64,000 bases of DNA, taken from assembly GCF_036099295.1 (NCBI RefSeq), contig NZ_CP107976.1:372001-436000 (forward strand), given 5' to 3'. The translations under genes and the position numbers were made by a program. The DNA comes from Streptomyces sp. NBC_00358 (GTDB taxonomy: Bacteria > Actinomycetota > Actinomycetes > Streptomycetales > Streptomycetaceae). Positions 18,301-28,400 of the stretch are shown piece after piece; within the stretch, counting starts at the first letter, position 1; every line of letters begins with the position of its first letter. Under the pieces are notes generated by a model, which did not search any database, had not been told where the DNA came from, and was given only the letters and a program-made list of their open reading frames with translations.

Positions 18301-21300
18301 CGGCCTCCTCCGCGATCTCCTGCACCGCGTCGGCCAGCAGCGGGTGCGGGCTGCACTCGACGAACACCCCGTGCCCGTCGGCGAGCAGCGTCCGTACGGT
18401 CCGCTCGAACTCCACCGTGTGCCGGACGTTGCGGTACCAGTACTCGGCGTCGAGGGCGGTGGTGTCCAGCACGGTGCCGGTCACCGCGGAGTAGAAGGGG
18501 ATGTCCGCCGCGCGCGGCGCGACCGGGGCCAGCAGGTCGAGCAGTTCGGGGCGCAGGCTCTCGACCTGGGCGGAGTGCCCGGCGCCGGTGGCGCCGCGGA
18601 CCTTGCGCACGCGCACGCCCTCGGCTTCGAGTTCCGCCAGGAGTTCGTCGACCGCGTCGGGGTCTCCGGAGACGGTCAGGGCGGCAGGCCCGTTCACGGC
18701 GGCGACCGACAGCCGGTCCCCGTACTTCTCCAGTCTCGCGCGGGCCCGGTCGGCGGGCATGGCGACCGCGAGCATGGCGCCCTTGCCCATGAGCCTGGTC
18801 AGCGAGCGGCTGCGCAGGGCCACGATCCGTGCGGCGTCGTCCAGTGTCAGCGCGCCCGCGACGTACGCGGCGGCGACCTCGCCCTGCGAGTGGCCGACGA
18901 CGGCGGCAGGCGTCACACCGTGGGAGCGCCACAGGGCGGCCAGCGACACCATCACCGTGAACAGGGCGGGTTGGGCGACGTCCACCTCGTCCAGGCTCGG
19001 TGCGCCCGGCTCGGCGCGCAGTACCTCCAGCAGCGGCCGGCCGAGGTAGGGGGCGAACGCCTCGGCGCAGGCCCTGGCCTGCTCGGCGAAGACCGGGGAG
19101 GTGTCGAGCAGGTCGCGGGCCATCTCCGTCCACTGCGAGCCGTGGCCGGGGAAGACGAAGGCGACCTTGCCGGAGGCCGCGGCGGTGCCCTGGACCACGG
19201 CGTCCGTGGGTTCGCCGTCGGCGAGCGCCGCGAGCCCGGCCCGCAGCTCGTGCCGGTCACGGCCGACGACCACGGCCCGCTGCTCCAACTGCGTCCGCGT
19301 GGTGAGGAGGCTGCGACCGACGTCGGGCAGGGAGAGCCCTTCGGCGCTGTCGAGGTGGTGCAGCAGCCGGCGGGCCTGCTCGCGCAGGGACCGGGCGGTC
19401 TTCGCGGACAGCGCCCACGGGAGCACGTCCAGGGGCCGGGCGGCGGTCGCGTCCTGCGCTGCGGTGGCCTGCTCGCCGTCGGTGGCGGGCGCGGTCCTCG
19501 GGGCCTGCTCGATGATGGTGTGCACGTTGGTGCCGCTCATCCCGAACGAGGAGACGGCCGCACGCCGTGGCCTGTCCCGGTCGGGCCAGGCGGTCTGCTC
19601 GGTGAGCAGGCGCACGTTCCCGTCGGTCCAGTCGACGTCCTGGGTCGGCTCGTCGATGTGCAGCGTCCGCGGCAGGATTCCGTTGCGGATGGCCATCACC
19701 ATCTTGATGACGCCGCCGACGCCCGCGGCCGCCTGCGCGTGGCCGATGTTGGACTTCAGCGAGCCCAGCCACAGCGGCCGGTCCGCACTGCGCCCGTTGC
19801 CGTACGTGGCGAGCAGCGCCTGCGCCTCGATCGGGTCGCCGAGCCGGGTTCCGGTGCCGTGGGCCTCCACGGCGTCCACTTCGTCCGGGGCGAGCCGGGC
19901 ATTGGCCAGCGCCTGCCGGATGACCTCCCGCTGGGCCCTGCCGCTGGGCGCGGTCAGGCCGTTGGAGGCGCCGTCCTGGTTGACGGCGCTGCCCCGCACG
20001 ACGGCGAGGACCTGGTGCCCGTTGCGCACGGCGTCGGACAGCCGCTCGACCAGGACCAGGCCCACGCCCTCGGCGAAGCCGGTTCCGTCGGCCGACGAGG
20101 AGAACGCCTTGCAGCGGCCGTCGGCGGACAGCGCGCGTTGCCGGCTCGACATCGTGAACGCGGACGGTCCGGCCATCACCATCACGCCGCCGGCCAGTGC
20201 CATGGAGCACTCGCCGCCCCGCAGCGCCTGTACGGCGAGGTGGAGAGCGGTCAGTGAGGACGAGCACGCGGTGTCGACGGTGACCGACGGCCCTCGCAGG
20301 CCGAAGGTGTAGGAGAGCCGGCCGGAGATCACACTGGCCGCGTTGCCACTGGGAAGGTAGCCCTCGACGCCGTCGGGCACCTTGAGCGGGCGGCCCGTGT
20401 AGTCCTGGTAGCCGGAGCCGACGAAGACGGCCGTGGCGGTGGAGCGCATCGTGTGGGGGGCGATCCCGGCGTGCTCGAAGGCCTCCCAGGTGGTCTGCAG
20501 CAGCAGGCGCTGCTGCGGGTCCATGGCGACGGCCTCGCGCGGGCTGATTCCGAAGACGGCGGGGTCGAACTCGTCCGCGTCGTGCAGGAATCCGCCCTGG
20601 GTGGTGTACGTGGTACCGGGGTGGTCGGGGTCCGGATGGTAGAGCGCCTCGACGTCCCAGCCTCGGTTGCCGGGGAAGCGGGAGATCGCGTCGCGGCCGG
20701 AGGCGACCAGCTCCCACAGGTCCTCGGGCGAACGCACGTCGCCGGGGTAGCGGCAGGCCATCCCGACGATGGCGATCGGCTCGGCCGGCACCGCGGTCGC
20801 CGCTGCGGCCGTGGCCGCCACGTCGTGGCCGCCGGTGAGTTCGGCGAGCAGGCGGGCGGCGAGGTCCGCGGCCGTGGGGTGGTCGAAGACCAGCGTCGTG
20901 GGCAGGCCGAGGCCGGTGGCCTCGTTGATGCGGTTGCGGAGTTCCACGGCGGTCAGGGAGTCGAAGCCGAGGTCCCGGAAGGGCCGGTCGGCCTCGACGG
21001 CGGCCGCTGTGCGGTGGCCGAGGACGGCGGCGGCGTGCGTGCGTACGAGGTCCACGAGGGCGCGTGCGCGGTCTTCGTGCGACAGCCCGGCCAGGCTCTC
21101 GGCGAGCGCTCCGGAACCGTGACCCGTTTGGGGGGCGTCCTCCGCGAGCGTCGCGCGTACCTCGGGGAGGTCGCCGAGCAGCGGGCTGGACCGGCCGAGG
21201 GTGAACGGCACGATGAAGCGCGGCCAGTCCACGTCCGCCACGGTCAGCAGGGTCTCGTCGCGGTCGAGCGCGCGCTGCAGGGCGGTGATCGCCGATGCGG

Positions 21301-24300
21301 GGGTCATCGCGCGCAGGCCGCGGCGGCGCAGCCGCTCCTCGTCGTCGCCGTCCTCGACCATGCCGCCGTCGGCCCAGGGCCCCCAGGAGACGGCGGTCGC
21401 GGTGCGGCCGCGGTCGCGGCGCTGCCGGGCGAGGGCGTCGAGGAAGGCGTTGCCGGCGGCGTAGGCGGCCTGGCCGCCGCTGCCCCAGACGCCGGAGACG
21501 GAGGAGAAGAGGACGAAGGCGTCGAGCTCCTGGTCGCCCAGCAGCTCGTCCAGGTGCGCCGCGCCGCCGGTCTTGGCGGCGAGCGCGGCGGCGAAGGCGG
21601 CCGGGGTGGTGGCGTCCACGGTGCCGCCGTCGGCGACTCCGGCTGCGTGTACGACGGCGGTGAAGGAGTGCTCGGCGAGCAGGGCCGCCACGGCGTCGCG
21701 GTCGGCCACGTCGCAGGCGGCGAGTGTGACGCGGGTGCCGAGGGCTTCCAGCTCGTCCCGCAGGGCGGCGGCGCCCGGGGCGTTCGCGCCCCGGCGGCTG
21801 GTGAGGACGAGGTGTTCGGCGCCGTCGCGCGCCAGCCAGCGGGCGACGTGGCCGCCCAGCGCGCCCGTCCCACCGGTGATGAGGACGGTGCCGCGGGGCT
21901 GCCAGCGGCGGGTGGCGGCCCGTGCCGGTGCGTGGGCGAGCCGCCGGGCGAAGACGCCGGAGGCGCGGACGGCGAGCTGGTCCTCCTCCCACCGGCCCGT
22001 CAGAGCCTGTCCCAGCACGTCGGCCAGGCGTCCGGCGGCCCGGTCGTCGACGGACTCCGGCAGGTCGATCAGGCCGCCCCAGCGCCGGGGCAGCTCCAGG
22101 GCGACGGTGCGGCCCAGGCCCCAGACCTGGGCGTGCCGGGCGTCGCGTAACGCGTCGGAGCCGCTGACGGCCACCGCGCCCGAGGTGAGGCACCACAACG
22201 GGGCGTCGACGCCCGCGTCGCCCAGGGCCTGGACGAGCAGCAGGGTGGGCAGCACGGGGTCGCCGGTGACGAACAGGGACAGCACGCCGTCGACCGGCCC
22301 GGTCCCGGCCAGCTCCCCGGCCAGAGCGGCGCGGTCGCTCTGCGCGCCGACGACCAGCGTCCGCACGGTGGCGCCGCGGGCGGTGAGCGCGGTGCGGACC
22401 GCGGCGGTCTGCTCGTTCTCCTCCTCCGGCACGGCGAACAGCCAGGTACCGCCGGTGCCGGCCGGAGCGGGCTCGCCCAGGCGCTTCCACGACTCGCGGT
22501 AGCGCCGGTCGTCGACGGTGGACTGCTCCTTGCGCTCGCGCCGCCACGACGACAGCCTCGGCAGTACGTCGCCGAACGCGTCCCCCGCCCCGATGCCCAG
22601 GGTCTCGGCGAGCGCCGGCAAATCCCCGCGCTCCACGTTCTCCCAGAACTCCGCGTCCACCGGGTCCACGACGGAGGCGGCCTTGTCCGGGGCGTCGACC
22701 CAGTACCGCTCGTGCTGGAAGGCGTAGGTCGGCAGATCGGTCCTGCGCGCACCGGCGAAGAACGCGTTCCAGTCCACGGAGACGCCGTGCGTGTGCAGTT
22801 GGGCCAGGGACATCACGAGCGCCTGCCGCTCGGAGCGGTCACCGCGCAGCACGGGCACGGTGACCGCCTCGTCCACGCAGGCCTGCGCCAGGGCACTGAG
22901 GACTCCGCCGGGGCCGATCTCGACGAACGTGGTCGCCCCCAGGCCGTGCAGGGTCCCGACGCCATCGGCGAAGCGGACGGCCTCACGCACGTGCCGGACC
23001 CAGTACTCGGGGCTGTACGACTCGACGAGCCGACCCGTCAGGTTGGAGACGACGGGCAGTCGGGGCTCTTCGAAGGCCAGGCCACGGACGACCCGCGCGA
23101 ACTCTTCCAGCATCGGGTCCATCAGCGGCGAGTGGAACGCGTGGCTGACCTTCAACCGGGACGTCTTGCGGCCCTGCCGGGCGAACACCTCGGCGATCTC
23201 CAGCACGGCATCCTCGGCACCGGAAACCACCACCGACGAGGGGCCGTTGACCGCGGCGACGCCCACCCCGCCGGTGAGGTGCGGCAGCACCTCCGCCTCG
23301 CCGGCCTGGACCGCCACCATCGCGCCACCTGCGGGCAGGGCCTGCATCAGCGCGGCGCGCGCGGACACCAGCTTCGCCGCGTCGTCGAGGGACAACGCAC
23401 CGGCCACGTGCGCGGCGGCGATCTCGCCCACGGAGTGCCCCATGACGAAGTCGGGCCGGACGCCCAAGGATTCGAGGAGCCTGAACAGGGCCACCTCGAC
23501 CGCGAAGAGGGCGGGCTGGGCGCACCCGGTCAAGTGAAGCGTTTCGGCATCGACGTCGGGCGGGGCGTCCAGGCGCGCGCACACCTCGTCGTAGGCCGCG
23601 GCGAAGACGGGGAACGCCGCGTGCAGTTCACGCCCCATGCCCAGGCGCTGCGAGCCCTGACCGGAGAAGAGGAAGCCGGTCTTGCCGCCGGCCGGGCGCC
23701 CCAGCAGCACACGGGACGAAGGGGTCCCGGCGGCCAGGTCCGCCAGCCCGAGGAGCAGTTCCTCACGGTTCTCCCCCACGACCGCGGCCCGGTGGCGCAT
23801 GGTCGCGCGGGTCGTGGCCAGCGACAGCCCCACGTCCCGCGACCGGGCCTCGCCTCGTACGAAGGGCAGCAGTCGGGCCGCCTGGTCCTGCAGCGCCGCA
23901 TCGCTCCTGGCGGAGAGCACCCATGTCAGGGGGCCGTCGGCGGGGGCTCCCGCGGGCTCCTCGGCCGGGGCCGGCGGGGCCTGTTCGATGATGGTGTGGG
24001 CGTTGGTGCCGCTGACGCCGAAGGACGAGATCGCGGCCCGGCGCGGGTGATCGGTCTCCGGCCACTCCACGGCCTCGGTCAGCAGCCGGACGTCACCGGC
24101 CGACCAGTCCACGTGCGGCGTCGGCTCGTCCGCGTGCAGGGTCCGGGGCAGGATGCCGTGGCGCATCGCCATGACCATCTTGATGATGCCGCCGACGCCG
24201 GCCGCGGCCTGTGCGTGGCCGATGTTGGACTTCAGCGAACCCAGCCACAGCGGCCGGCCCTCCGGGCGCTCCCGGCCGTACGTGGCGAGCAGCGCCTGCG

Positions 24301-25360
24301 CCTCGATCGGGTCACCCAGTTGCGTCCCCGTACCGTGCCCCTCCACCGCGTCGATCTGAGCGGGAGACAGGCCGGCCCCTACCAGGGCCTGGCGGATCAC
24401 CCGTTGCTGCGCCGGACCGTTCGGCGCTGTCAGGCCGTTGGACGCACCGTCCTGGTTCACGGCGCTGCCCCGCACCACCGCCAGCACCCGGTGCCCGTTG
24501 CGCACGGCGTCGGACAGCCGCTCCACCAGCAGCATGCCGACGCCCTCGGCCCAGCCGGTGCCGTCGGCCCCGGCACCGAACGCCTTGCACCGTCCGTCGG
24601 GGGCCAGCCCGCGCTGCCGGCTGAACTCCACGAACGCGGTGGGGGTGGTCATCACCTGCACACCGCCGGCCAGCGCCATCGTGCACTCGCCGTTGCGGAG
24701 GGCCTGGGCCGCCCAGTGCAGCGCCACCAGCGACGACGAACACGCCGTGTCGACGGTGACGGCCGGGCCCTCCAGACCGAAGGTGTAGGCGATACGGCCG
24801 GACATCACGCTGGCGGAGTTGCCGGTCCCCAGATGGCCGTCGGACTCGCCGCCCACCCCGACCAGGAGGTTGACATAGTCCTGGTAGCCGGAGCCGACGA
24901 AGACTCCGGTACGGCTGCCGCGCACCGACTCCGCGTCGATACCCGCCCGCTCGAACGTCTCCCACGAGGTCTCCAGCAGCAGCCGCTGCTGCGGATCCAT
25001 CGCCACGGCCTCACGCGGGCTGATCCCGAAGAACCCCGGATCGAACTCCCCCGCCTCGTACAGGAATCCACCGAGGCGCGCGTACGTCTTGCCGGACGCA
25101 TCCGGGTCCGGATCGTAGATGCCCTCCACGTCCCAGCCCCGGTCCGCCGGAAAGTCACCGACCGCGTCGCCACCGGACACCACCAACTGCCACAGGTCCT
25201 CCGGCGAACGCACCCCGCCCGGATACCGGCACGCCATACCCACGATCGCGATGGGGTCCTGGTCCTTCTCCTCGACCTCGCGAAGACGCTCCCGGGCCTG
25301 ACGAAGGTCTCCGGTGACGCGCTTGAGATAATCGAGAAGCCTGTCTTCGTTGCTGCTCAT
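15311..25360 (-). CDS. pteA5: Type I PKS PteA5-like: modules 12-13 and chain-releasing thioesterase
   Basis: A 3349-residue synthase. Module 12: KS about 35-457 (active DTACSSS), AT 563-877 with HAFH (malonyl), KR 1157-1370, ACP about 1463 (DSL). Module 13: KS 1527-1950, AT 2065-2410, KR about 2705, ACP about 3015. TE runs from about 3120 to the end with nucleophile Ser3196 in GYSSGG. Both KRs have the W-x7-Y pattern with Gln three before Tyr and no LDD, so they are A1 type. Module 13 AT has GHSQG but GAGH where malonyl ATs have HAFH and methylmalonyl ATs YASH, fitting an unusual extender. The TE should macrolactonise onto the C27 hydroxyl. I prefer the ATG at 25360 (MSSNEDRLLDYLKR, a standard docking helix); 25369 would add three residues. 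TTA codon at 22148-22150. Confidence 0.96.
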   Translation of the reverse strand: MSSNEDRLLDYLKRVTGDLRQARERLREVEEKDQDPIAIVGMACRYPGGVRSPEDLWQLVVSGGDAVGDFPADRGWDVEGIYDPDPDASGKTYARLGGFLYEAGEFDPGFFGISPREAVAMDPQQRLLLETSWETFERAGIDAESVRGSRTGVFVGSGYQDYVNLLVGVGGESDGHLGTGNSASVMSGRIAYTFGLEGPAVTVDTACSSSLVALHWAAQALRNGECTMALAGGVQVMTTPTAFVEFSRQRGLAPDGRCKAFGAGADGTGWAEGVGMLLVERLSDAVRNGHRVLAVVRGSAVNQDGASNGLTAPNGPAQQRVIRQALVGAGLSPAQIDAVEGHGTGTQLGDPIEAQALLATYGRERPEGRPLWLGSLKSNIGHAQAAAGVGGIIKMVMAMRHGILPRTLHADEPTPHVDWSAGDVRLLTEAVEWPETDHPRRAAISSFGVSGTNAHTIIEQAPPAPAEEPAGAPADGPLTWVLSARSDAALQDQAARLLPFVRGEARSRDVGLSLATTRATMRHRAAVVGENREELLLGLADLAAGTPSSRVLLGRPAGGKTGFLFSGQGSQRLGMGRELHAAFPVFAAAYDEVCARLDAPPDVDAETLHLTGCAQPALFAVEVALFRLLESLGVRPDFVMGHSVGEIAAAHVAGALSLDDAAKLVSARAALMQALPAGGAMVAVQAGEAEVLPHLTGGVGVAAVNGPSSVVVSGAEDAVLEIAEVFARQGRKTSRLKVSHAFHSPLMDPMLEEFARVVRGLAFEEPRLPVVSNLTGRLVESYSPEYWVRHVREAVRFADGVGTLHGLGATTFVEIGPGGVLSALAQACVDEAVTVPVLRGDRSERQALVMSLAQLHTHGVSVDWNAFFAGARRTDLPTYAFQHERYWVDAPDKAASVVDPVDAEFWENVERGDLPALAETLGIGAGDAFGDVLPRLSSWRRERKEQSTVDDRRYRESWKRLGEPAPAGTGGTWLFAVPEEENEQTAAVRTALTARGATVRTLVVGAQSDRAALAGELAGTGPVDGVLSLFVTGDPVLPTLLLVQALGDAGVDAPLWCLTSGAVAVSGSDALRDARHAQVWGLGRTVALELPRRWGGLIDLPESVDDRAAGRLADVLGQALTGRWEEDQLAVRASGVFARRLAHAPARAATRRWQPRGTVLITGGTGALGGHVARWLARDGAEHLVLTSRRGANAPGAAALRDELEALGTRVTLAACDVADRDAVAALLAEHSFTAVVHAAGVADGGTVDATTPAAFAAALAAKTGGAAHLDELLGDQELDAFVLFSSVSGVWGSGGQAAYAAGNAFLDALARQRRDRGRTATAVSWGPWADGGMVEDGDDEERLRRRGLRAMTPASAITALQRALDRDETLLTVADVDWPRFIVPFTLGRSSPLLGDLPEVRATLAEDAPQTGHGSGALAESLAGLSHEDRARALVDLVRTHAAAVLGHRTAAAVEADRPFRDLGFDSLTAVELRNRINEATGLGLPTTLVFDHPTAADLAARLLAELTGGHDVAATAAAATAVPAEPIAIVGMACRYPGDVRSPEDLWELVASGRDAISRFPGNRGWDVEALYHPDPDHPGTTYTTQGGFLHDADEFDPAVFGISPREAVAMDPQQRLLLQTTWEAFEHAGIAPHTMRSTATAVFVGSGYQDYTGRPLKVPDGVEGYLPSGNAASVISGRLSYTFGLRGPSVTVDTACSSSLTALHLAVQALRGGECSMALAGGVMVMAGPSAFTMSSRQRALSADGRCKAFSSSADGTGFAEGVGLVLVERLSDAVRNGHQVLAVVRGSAVNQDGASNGLTAPSGRAQREVIRQALANARLAPDEVDAVEAHGTGTRLGDPIEAQALLATYGNGRSADRPLWLGSLKSNIGHAQAAAGVGGVIKMVMAIRNGILPRTLHIDEPTQDVDWTDGNVRLLTEQTAWPDRDRPRRAAVSSFGMSGTNVHTIIEQAPRTAPATDGEQATAAQDATAARPLDVLPWALSAKTARSLREQARRLLHHLDSAEGLSLPDVGRSLLTTRTQLEQRAVVVGRDRHELRAGLAALADGEPTDAVVQGTAAASGKVAFVFPGHGSQWTEMARDLLDTSPVFAEQARACAEAFAPYLGRPLLEVLRAEPGAPSLDEVDVAQPALFTVMVSLAALWRSHGVTPAAVVGHSQGEVAAAYVAGALTLDDAARIVALRSRSLTRLMGKGAMLAVAMPADRARARLEKYGDRLSVAAVNGPAALTVSGDPDAVDELLAELEAEGVRVRKVRGATGAGHSAQVESLRPELLDLLAPVAPRAADIPFYSAVTGTVLDTTALDAEYWYRNVRHTVEFERTVRTLLADGHGVFVECSPHPLLADAVQEIAEEAGAAAVTGASLRRGQGGMDRFLRSVSELHVSGVHVDLTVPFSGRPPRHVDLPTYAFQRQRYWMDSADPVPAGADPVEAGFWELVENTDLSGLAEELGTDDAALIGPALPVLSAWRRRSREKSTVDGWRYRVSFRRLTDHPAPGLDGLWLAVLPAGLADEQWAPCVVGVLGAHGAKVRVVELPADCDRARAAQRLTEELGGEQPAGVLSMLGLATGRHPVHPTLSASLAATVTLLQALGDADVRAPLWCATSGAVSTGATDPLRDADQAQLWGLGVVAALELPRRWGGLVDLPEKLDEHALRRLAGVLARHDEDQLAVRGDGVYGRRMVRARPADAEPATPWRPRGTVLVTGGTGGVGRHLARWLAGAGAQHMVLTSRSGPDAPGAQELHAELTALGADVTIAACDIADRDAVARLLAGIESRHPLTAVLHAAGTARSSMLAVAGLDEFAETAAAKVAGAVHLDELLDGRELDAFVLFASGAGVWGSGGQASYACANAFLDALALRRRARGLSATSVAWGGWAGGGMVDDAVQERGERRGLGTMAPELAISALRQAVDHDEAALVVAPIDWEKFLPAFTVGRPSPLLADLPDVQRLLETERSVGEETGAGAELATAVAGLTPAEQEERLLEHVRAQSAVVLGHASAEEVPPTAHFLELGFDSLTAIDLRRRLSAATGLRLPAGLAFDHPTPARLAQHLAARLRGAGRGAAEEERPADMLVQLYRHASENGTAAEAMGMLMEAARFRPSFARPEELDRRPAPVRLSQGDLPYALMCLSPYVVPAGAHQYARFAAPFRDRLDVWALVNPGYEKGEPVPSDPDVVLRLHAQTVRECAGGKPVVLLGYSSGGWIAHGVAAHLEAMGERPAAVVMVDSFSRQVPFDHQVLGAMAQAQSQRLDFMRSGGEQLTAMGRYMSLFDDWAAPRIAAPTLLVRASEPMSADAGRAAPPEHVDTTVEVTGNHYSMLEDHAGTTAAAVDSWLADVVTDVSGPAAPPDATTA
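15320..16000 (-). other. Macrolactone-forming thioesterase domain of PteA5
   Basis: The C-terminal alpha/beta hydrolase domain follows the module 13 ACP. It has GYEKGEPVPSDPDVV, then VVLLGYSSGGWIAHGVAAHL with the nucleophile Ser (codon 15773-15775), and GNHYSMLED near the end for the catalytic His. This is the type I TE that marks the last PKS protein of the line. Confidence 0.93.
18130..19170 (-). other. Atypical acyltransferase domain of module 13 (predicted hexylmalonyl-CoA)
   Basis: The domain starts KVAFVFPGHGSQWTEMARDL and has [18 protein letters not shown] at the nucleophile. The specificity position (18575-18586) reads GAGH within GATGAGHSAQ, not HAFH or YASH. It is the only AT of this type in the window and sits in the module that adds C1-C2, where filipin carries its hexyl chain. 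With pteB next door this supports an alkylmalonyl extender. The exact chain length cannot be read from the motif. Confidence 0.8.
24670..25258 (-). repeat. Near-identical KS tract shared with 29531-30119
   Basis: Module 12 KS coding DNA here matches module 11 KS at a constant offset of 4861 bp, including silent positions. The stretch 24878-25258 is almost base-for-base the same. A short divergent patch lies around 24830-24875. Codon-level identity beyond what protein conservation requires suggests recent gene conversion or duplication. Confidence 0.8.
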
Positions 25361-25406
25361 CCGCCTCATCCGTCCTCGGCTGTCGTTAAAGGTAGGGCGC
25401 CAAGAA

Positions 25407-25421
25407 CTAGGAATTTTCTAG
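25407..25421. promoter_or_regulatory. A/T-rich palindrome at the pteA4 stop codon
   Basis: CTAGGAATTTTCTAG is a 15-bp near-palindrome in very G+C-rich DNA, starting at the pteA4 stop codon and 47 bp upstream of the pteA5 start. It resembles a shortened PAS-LuxR box with CTAG ends. Function is speculative; it may simply be the A/T-rich stop region. Confidence 0.25.
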
Positions 25422-28400
25422 ATCTTGATCGATCAGATCGAAGATGTCGTCGATCGTCGCGTCCTGGAGTTGTCGCTGCGCATCGGCTGATTCCGCGCCT
25501 TGCTCCCCGGCGGAATTCACCAGGGACAGCAGTTCCTGGAGCCGCCTCCGCACCCCCGACCGGACCGTCTCCTCGGCCGAGGCGGCCGTCGAGATCACCG
25601 ACTCCAGCCGGTCGAGTTCGCTGAAGACCGACGCCTCCTCCGGGCCCGGCTCGCCGGCGAGTTCGCTCCGCAGGTGGCGGGCGATCGCCTCGGGCGTCGG
25701 GTGGTCGAAGACCAGCGTCGCGGGCAGGGTCAGGCCGGTGTCGGCGGTGAGCAGGTTGCGCAGCTCCACCGCGGTCAGGGAGTCGAAGCCGAGGTCCCGG
25801 AACGCCAGGTCCGGTTCCACCACCGCGGAGCCGCTGTGGCCGAGTACGGCCGCCGCGTGCGCGCACACCGTGTCCACGAGCAGGCGTTGCTGTTCGTCCT
25901 CGGACAGCGTGGACAGTTTCGCGGTGAGCGCGGACGGCTCCGCGGCCTGCTCGGCAAGCTCCTCCGCGAGGGCGTCCCTGACCTCGGGCAGGTCGCTCAG
26001 CAGCGCGCTCGGCCTGCTGACGGTGAACGGGACGACGAACCGCTCCCAGTCCACGTCGGCCACGGTGACCGTGTCGTCCCCGCCGCTCAGCGCACCGTGC
26101 AGCGCGGAGATCGCCCGGTCCGGCCGCAGCACGGTCAGACCGCGCTGCCGCAGCCGCTCCTCGTCCCCGGTGTCGGCGACCATGCCGCCCTCGCCCCACG
26201 GCCCCCAGGCGATCGCGGTCGCGGCGAGGCCCCTGGCCCGCCGGTGCTGCGCCAGGCCGTCGAGGAAGGCGTTCGCGGCGGAGTACGCGGCCTGCCCGCC
26301 GCCTCCCCACACGCCGGAGACGGAGGAGAAGAGGACGAAGGCGTCCAGTTCCTGATCACCGAGCAGTTCGTGGAGGTGCACGGCCCCGAGGGCCTTCGCG
26401 GCGACCGTCGCCGCGAAGTCGCCCAGGTTCGTCTCGGCGAGCATGCCCGCCTCGGCGGTGCCGGCCGTGTGGACGACGGCGTCCACCGGGTGCTCGGCGA
26501 GCAGCGCCGCCAGCGCCTCACGGTCGGCCACGTCACAGGCGGCGACGGTCACGCGCACTCCCGCCTCCTCCAGCTCGGCCTTGAGGCCGGCGGCGCCGGG
26601 GGCGTCGGGGCCTCGGCGGCCGGCGAGCACCAGGTGCTCGGCACCGGCACCGGCGAGCCAGCGGGCCACGTGCCCGCCCAACGCACCCGTACCACCGGTG
26701 ATCAGCACCGTGCCGCGCGGCGACCAGGAACGGTCGCTCCCGGCTGCGGGCAGACGGGACAGGCGCCGCGCGAACACCCCGCGGTCGCGGATCGCGACCT
26801 GGTCCTCGGCCGACTGGCCGAGCACCGCGACGAGGTGGCCGACGACCCGGTCGTCGACGGTGCCGGGAAGGTCGACGAGACCGCCCCAGCGCTGCGCGTG
26901 CTCCAGCGCCGCCACCCGGCCCAGACCCCAGACCTGGGACTGGTACGGGTCCGCCACCTCGTCGGCGGGGCTCACGCCCACCGCGTTCCGGGTCGCGTAC
27001 CACAGCGGGGCGCCGATGCCCGTGTCGCCCAGGGCCTGGACGAGCAGGACGGACAGCGTGACGCCGACGGGCAACGCGGCGGCCTCCGGTGCGGCCCCGC
27101 CGTCGACGGCGAGCAGCGACAGGACGCCCGCCACGGTCTCGTCACCGGCCGCTCGGGCGAGCTGCGCGGTCAGGTCCTCACGGCCGGTGTCCGGCTCGAC
27201 CGGGACCGGCAGCGGGGCCAGGCCCCGCGCGGTCAGCCCGCGGAGGCAGGCGGTGACCCAGTCGTCGCCCAGTTGCGCGGCGCTGACCGGAACCAGCCAT
27301 ATACCGTTCCGGGCAGGGCTCTCCGGGGAGGGGTCGGGTATCGCTTTCCAGGTGACGCCGTAGCGCCAGCCGTCCACGACGGACTGCTCCTTGCGCTGCC
27401 GCCGCCACGACGACAGCCTCGGCAGTACGTCGCTGAACGCCTCCCCTGCCCCGATGTCGAGCGTCTCGGCGAGGGACTGCAGGTCCTCGCGCTCGACGCT
27501 CTCCCAGAACTCCGTGTCCCCCGGATCCGCCGCGACCGCAGCGGCGGCAGCGGTTTCCGGGGCGTCGACCCAGTACCGCTCGTGCTGGAAAACGTAGGTG
27601 GGCAGGTCGGTCTTCCGCGCACCGGCGAAGAACGAGCTCCAGTCCAAGGAGGCTCCGTGCACGTGCAGTTCGGCGAGCGCGGTGAGGAGGGCCTGCTGCT
27701 CGGGGCGGCCGGCTCGGAGTACGGGGACGGTGACGATGTCGTCCGCGCAGGCCTGTGCGAGGGCGCTGAGGACTCCGCCGGGGCCGATCTCGACGAACGT
27801 GGTCACGCCCAGGCCGTGCAGGGTCCCGACGCCATCGGCGAAGCGGACCGCCTCACCCACGTGCCGCACCCAATATTCAGGGGTGTAGGCCTCGACGAGC
27901 CGACCCGTGAGGTTGGAGACCACCGGAATCCTCGGCTGACTGAACGTCAGACCGCTGACGACCTCCGCGAACTCCTCCAGCATCGGGTCCATCAACGGCG
28001 AATGGAACGCGTGACTGACCTTCAACCGCGAGGTTTTGCGGCCCTGTTGGACGAAGACCTCAGCGATCCCCAGCACGGCGCCCTCGGCACCGGAGACCAC
28101 CACCGACCGAGGCCCGTTGACCGCCGCGATCCCGACCTCGTCGGTCAGATACGGCAGCACCTCGTCCTCGGTCGCCTGCACCGCCACCATGGCGCCACCC
28201 GCGGGTAACGCCTGCATCAACGCGGCACGCGCCGACACCAGTCGCACGGCATCGTCCAACGACAGCACCCCGGCCACATGCGCGGCAGCGATCTCACCGA
28301 CCGAATGACCAGCCACGTAGTCCGGCCGTACGCCCCACGATTCGAGGAGACGGAACAGCGCCACCTCGACCGCGAAGAGCGCGGGCTGGGCACACCCGGT

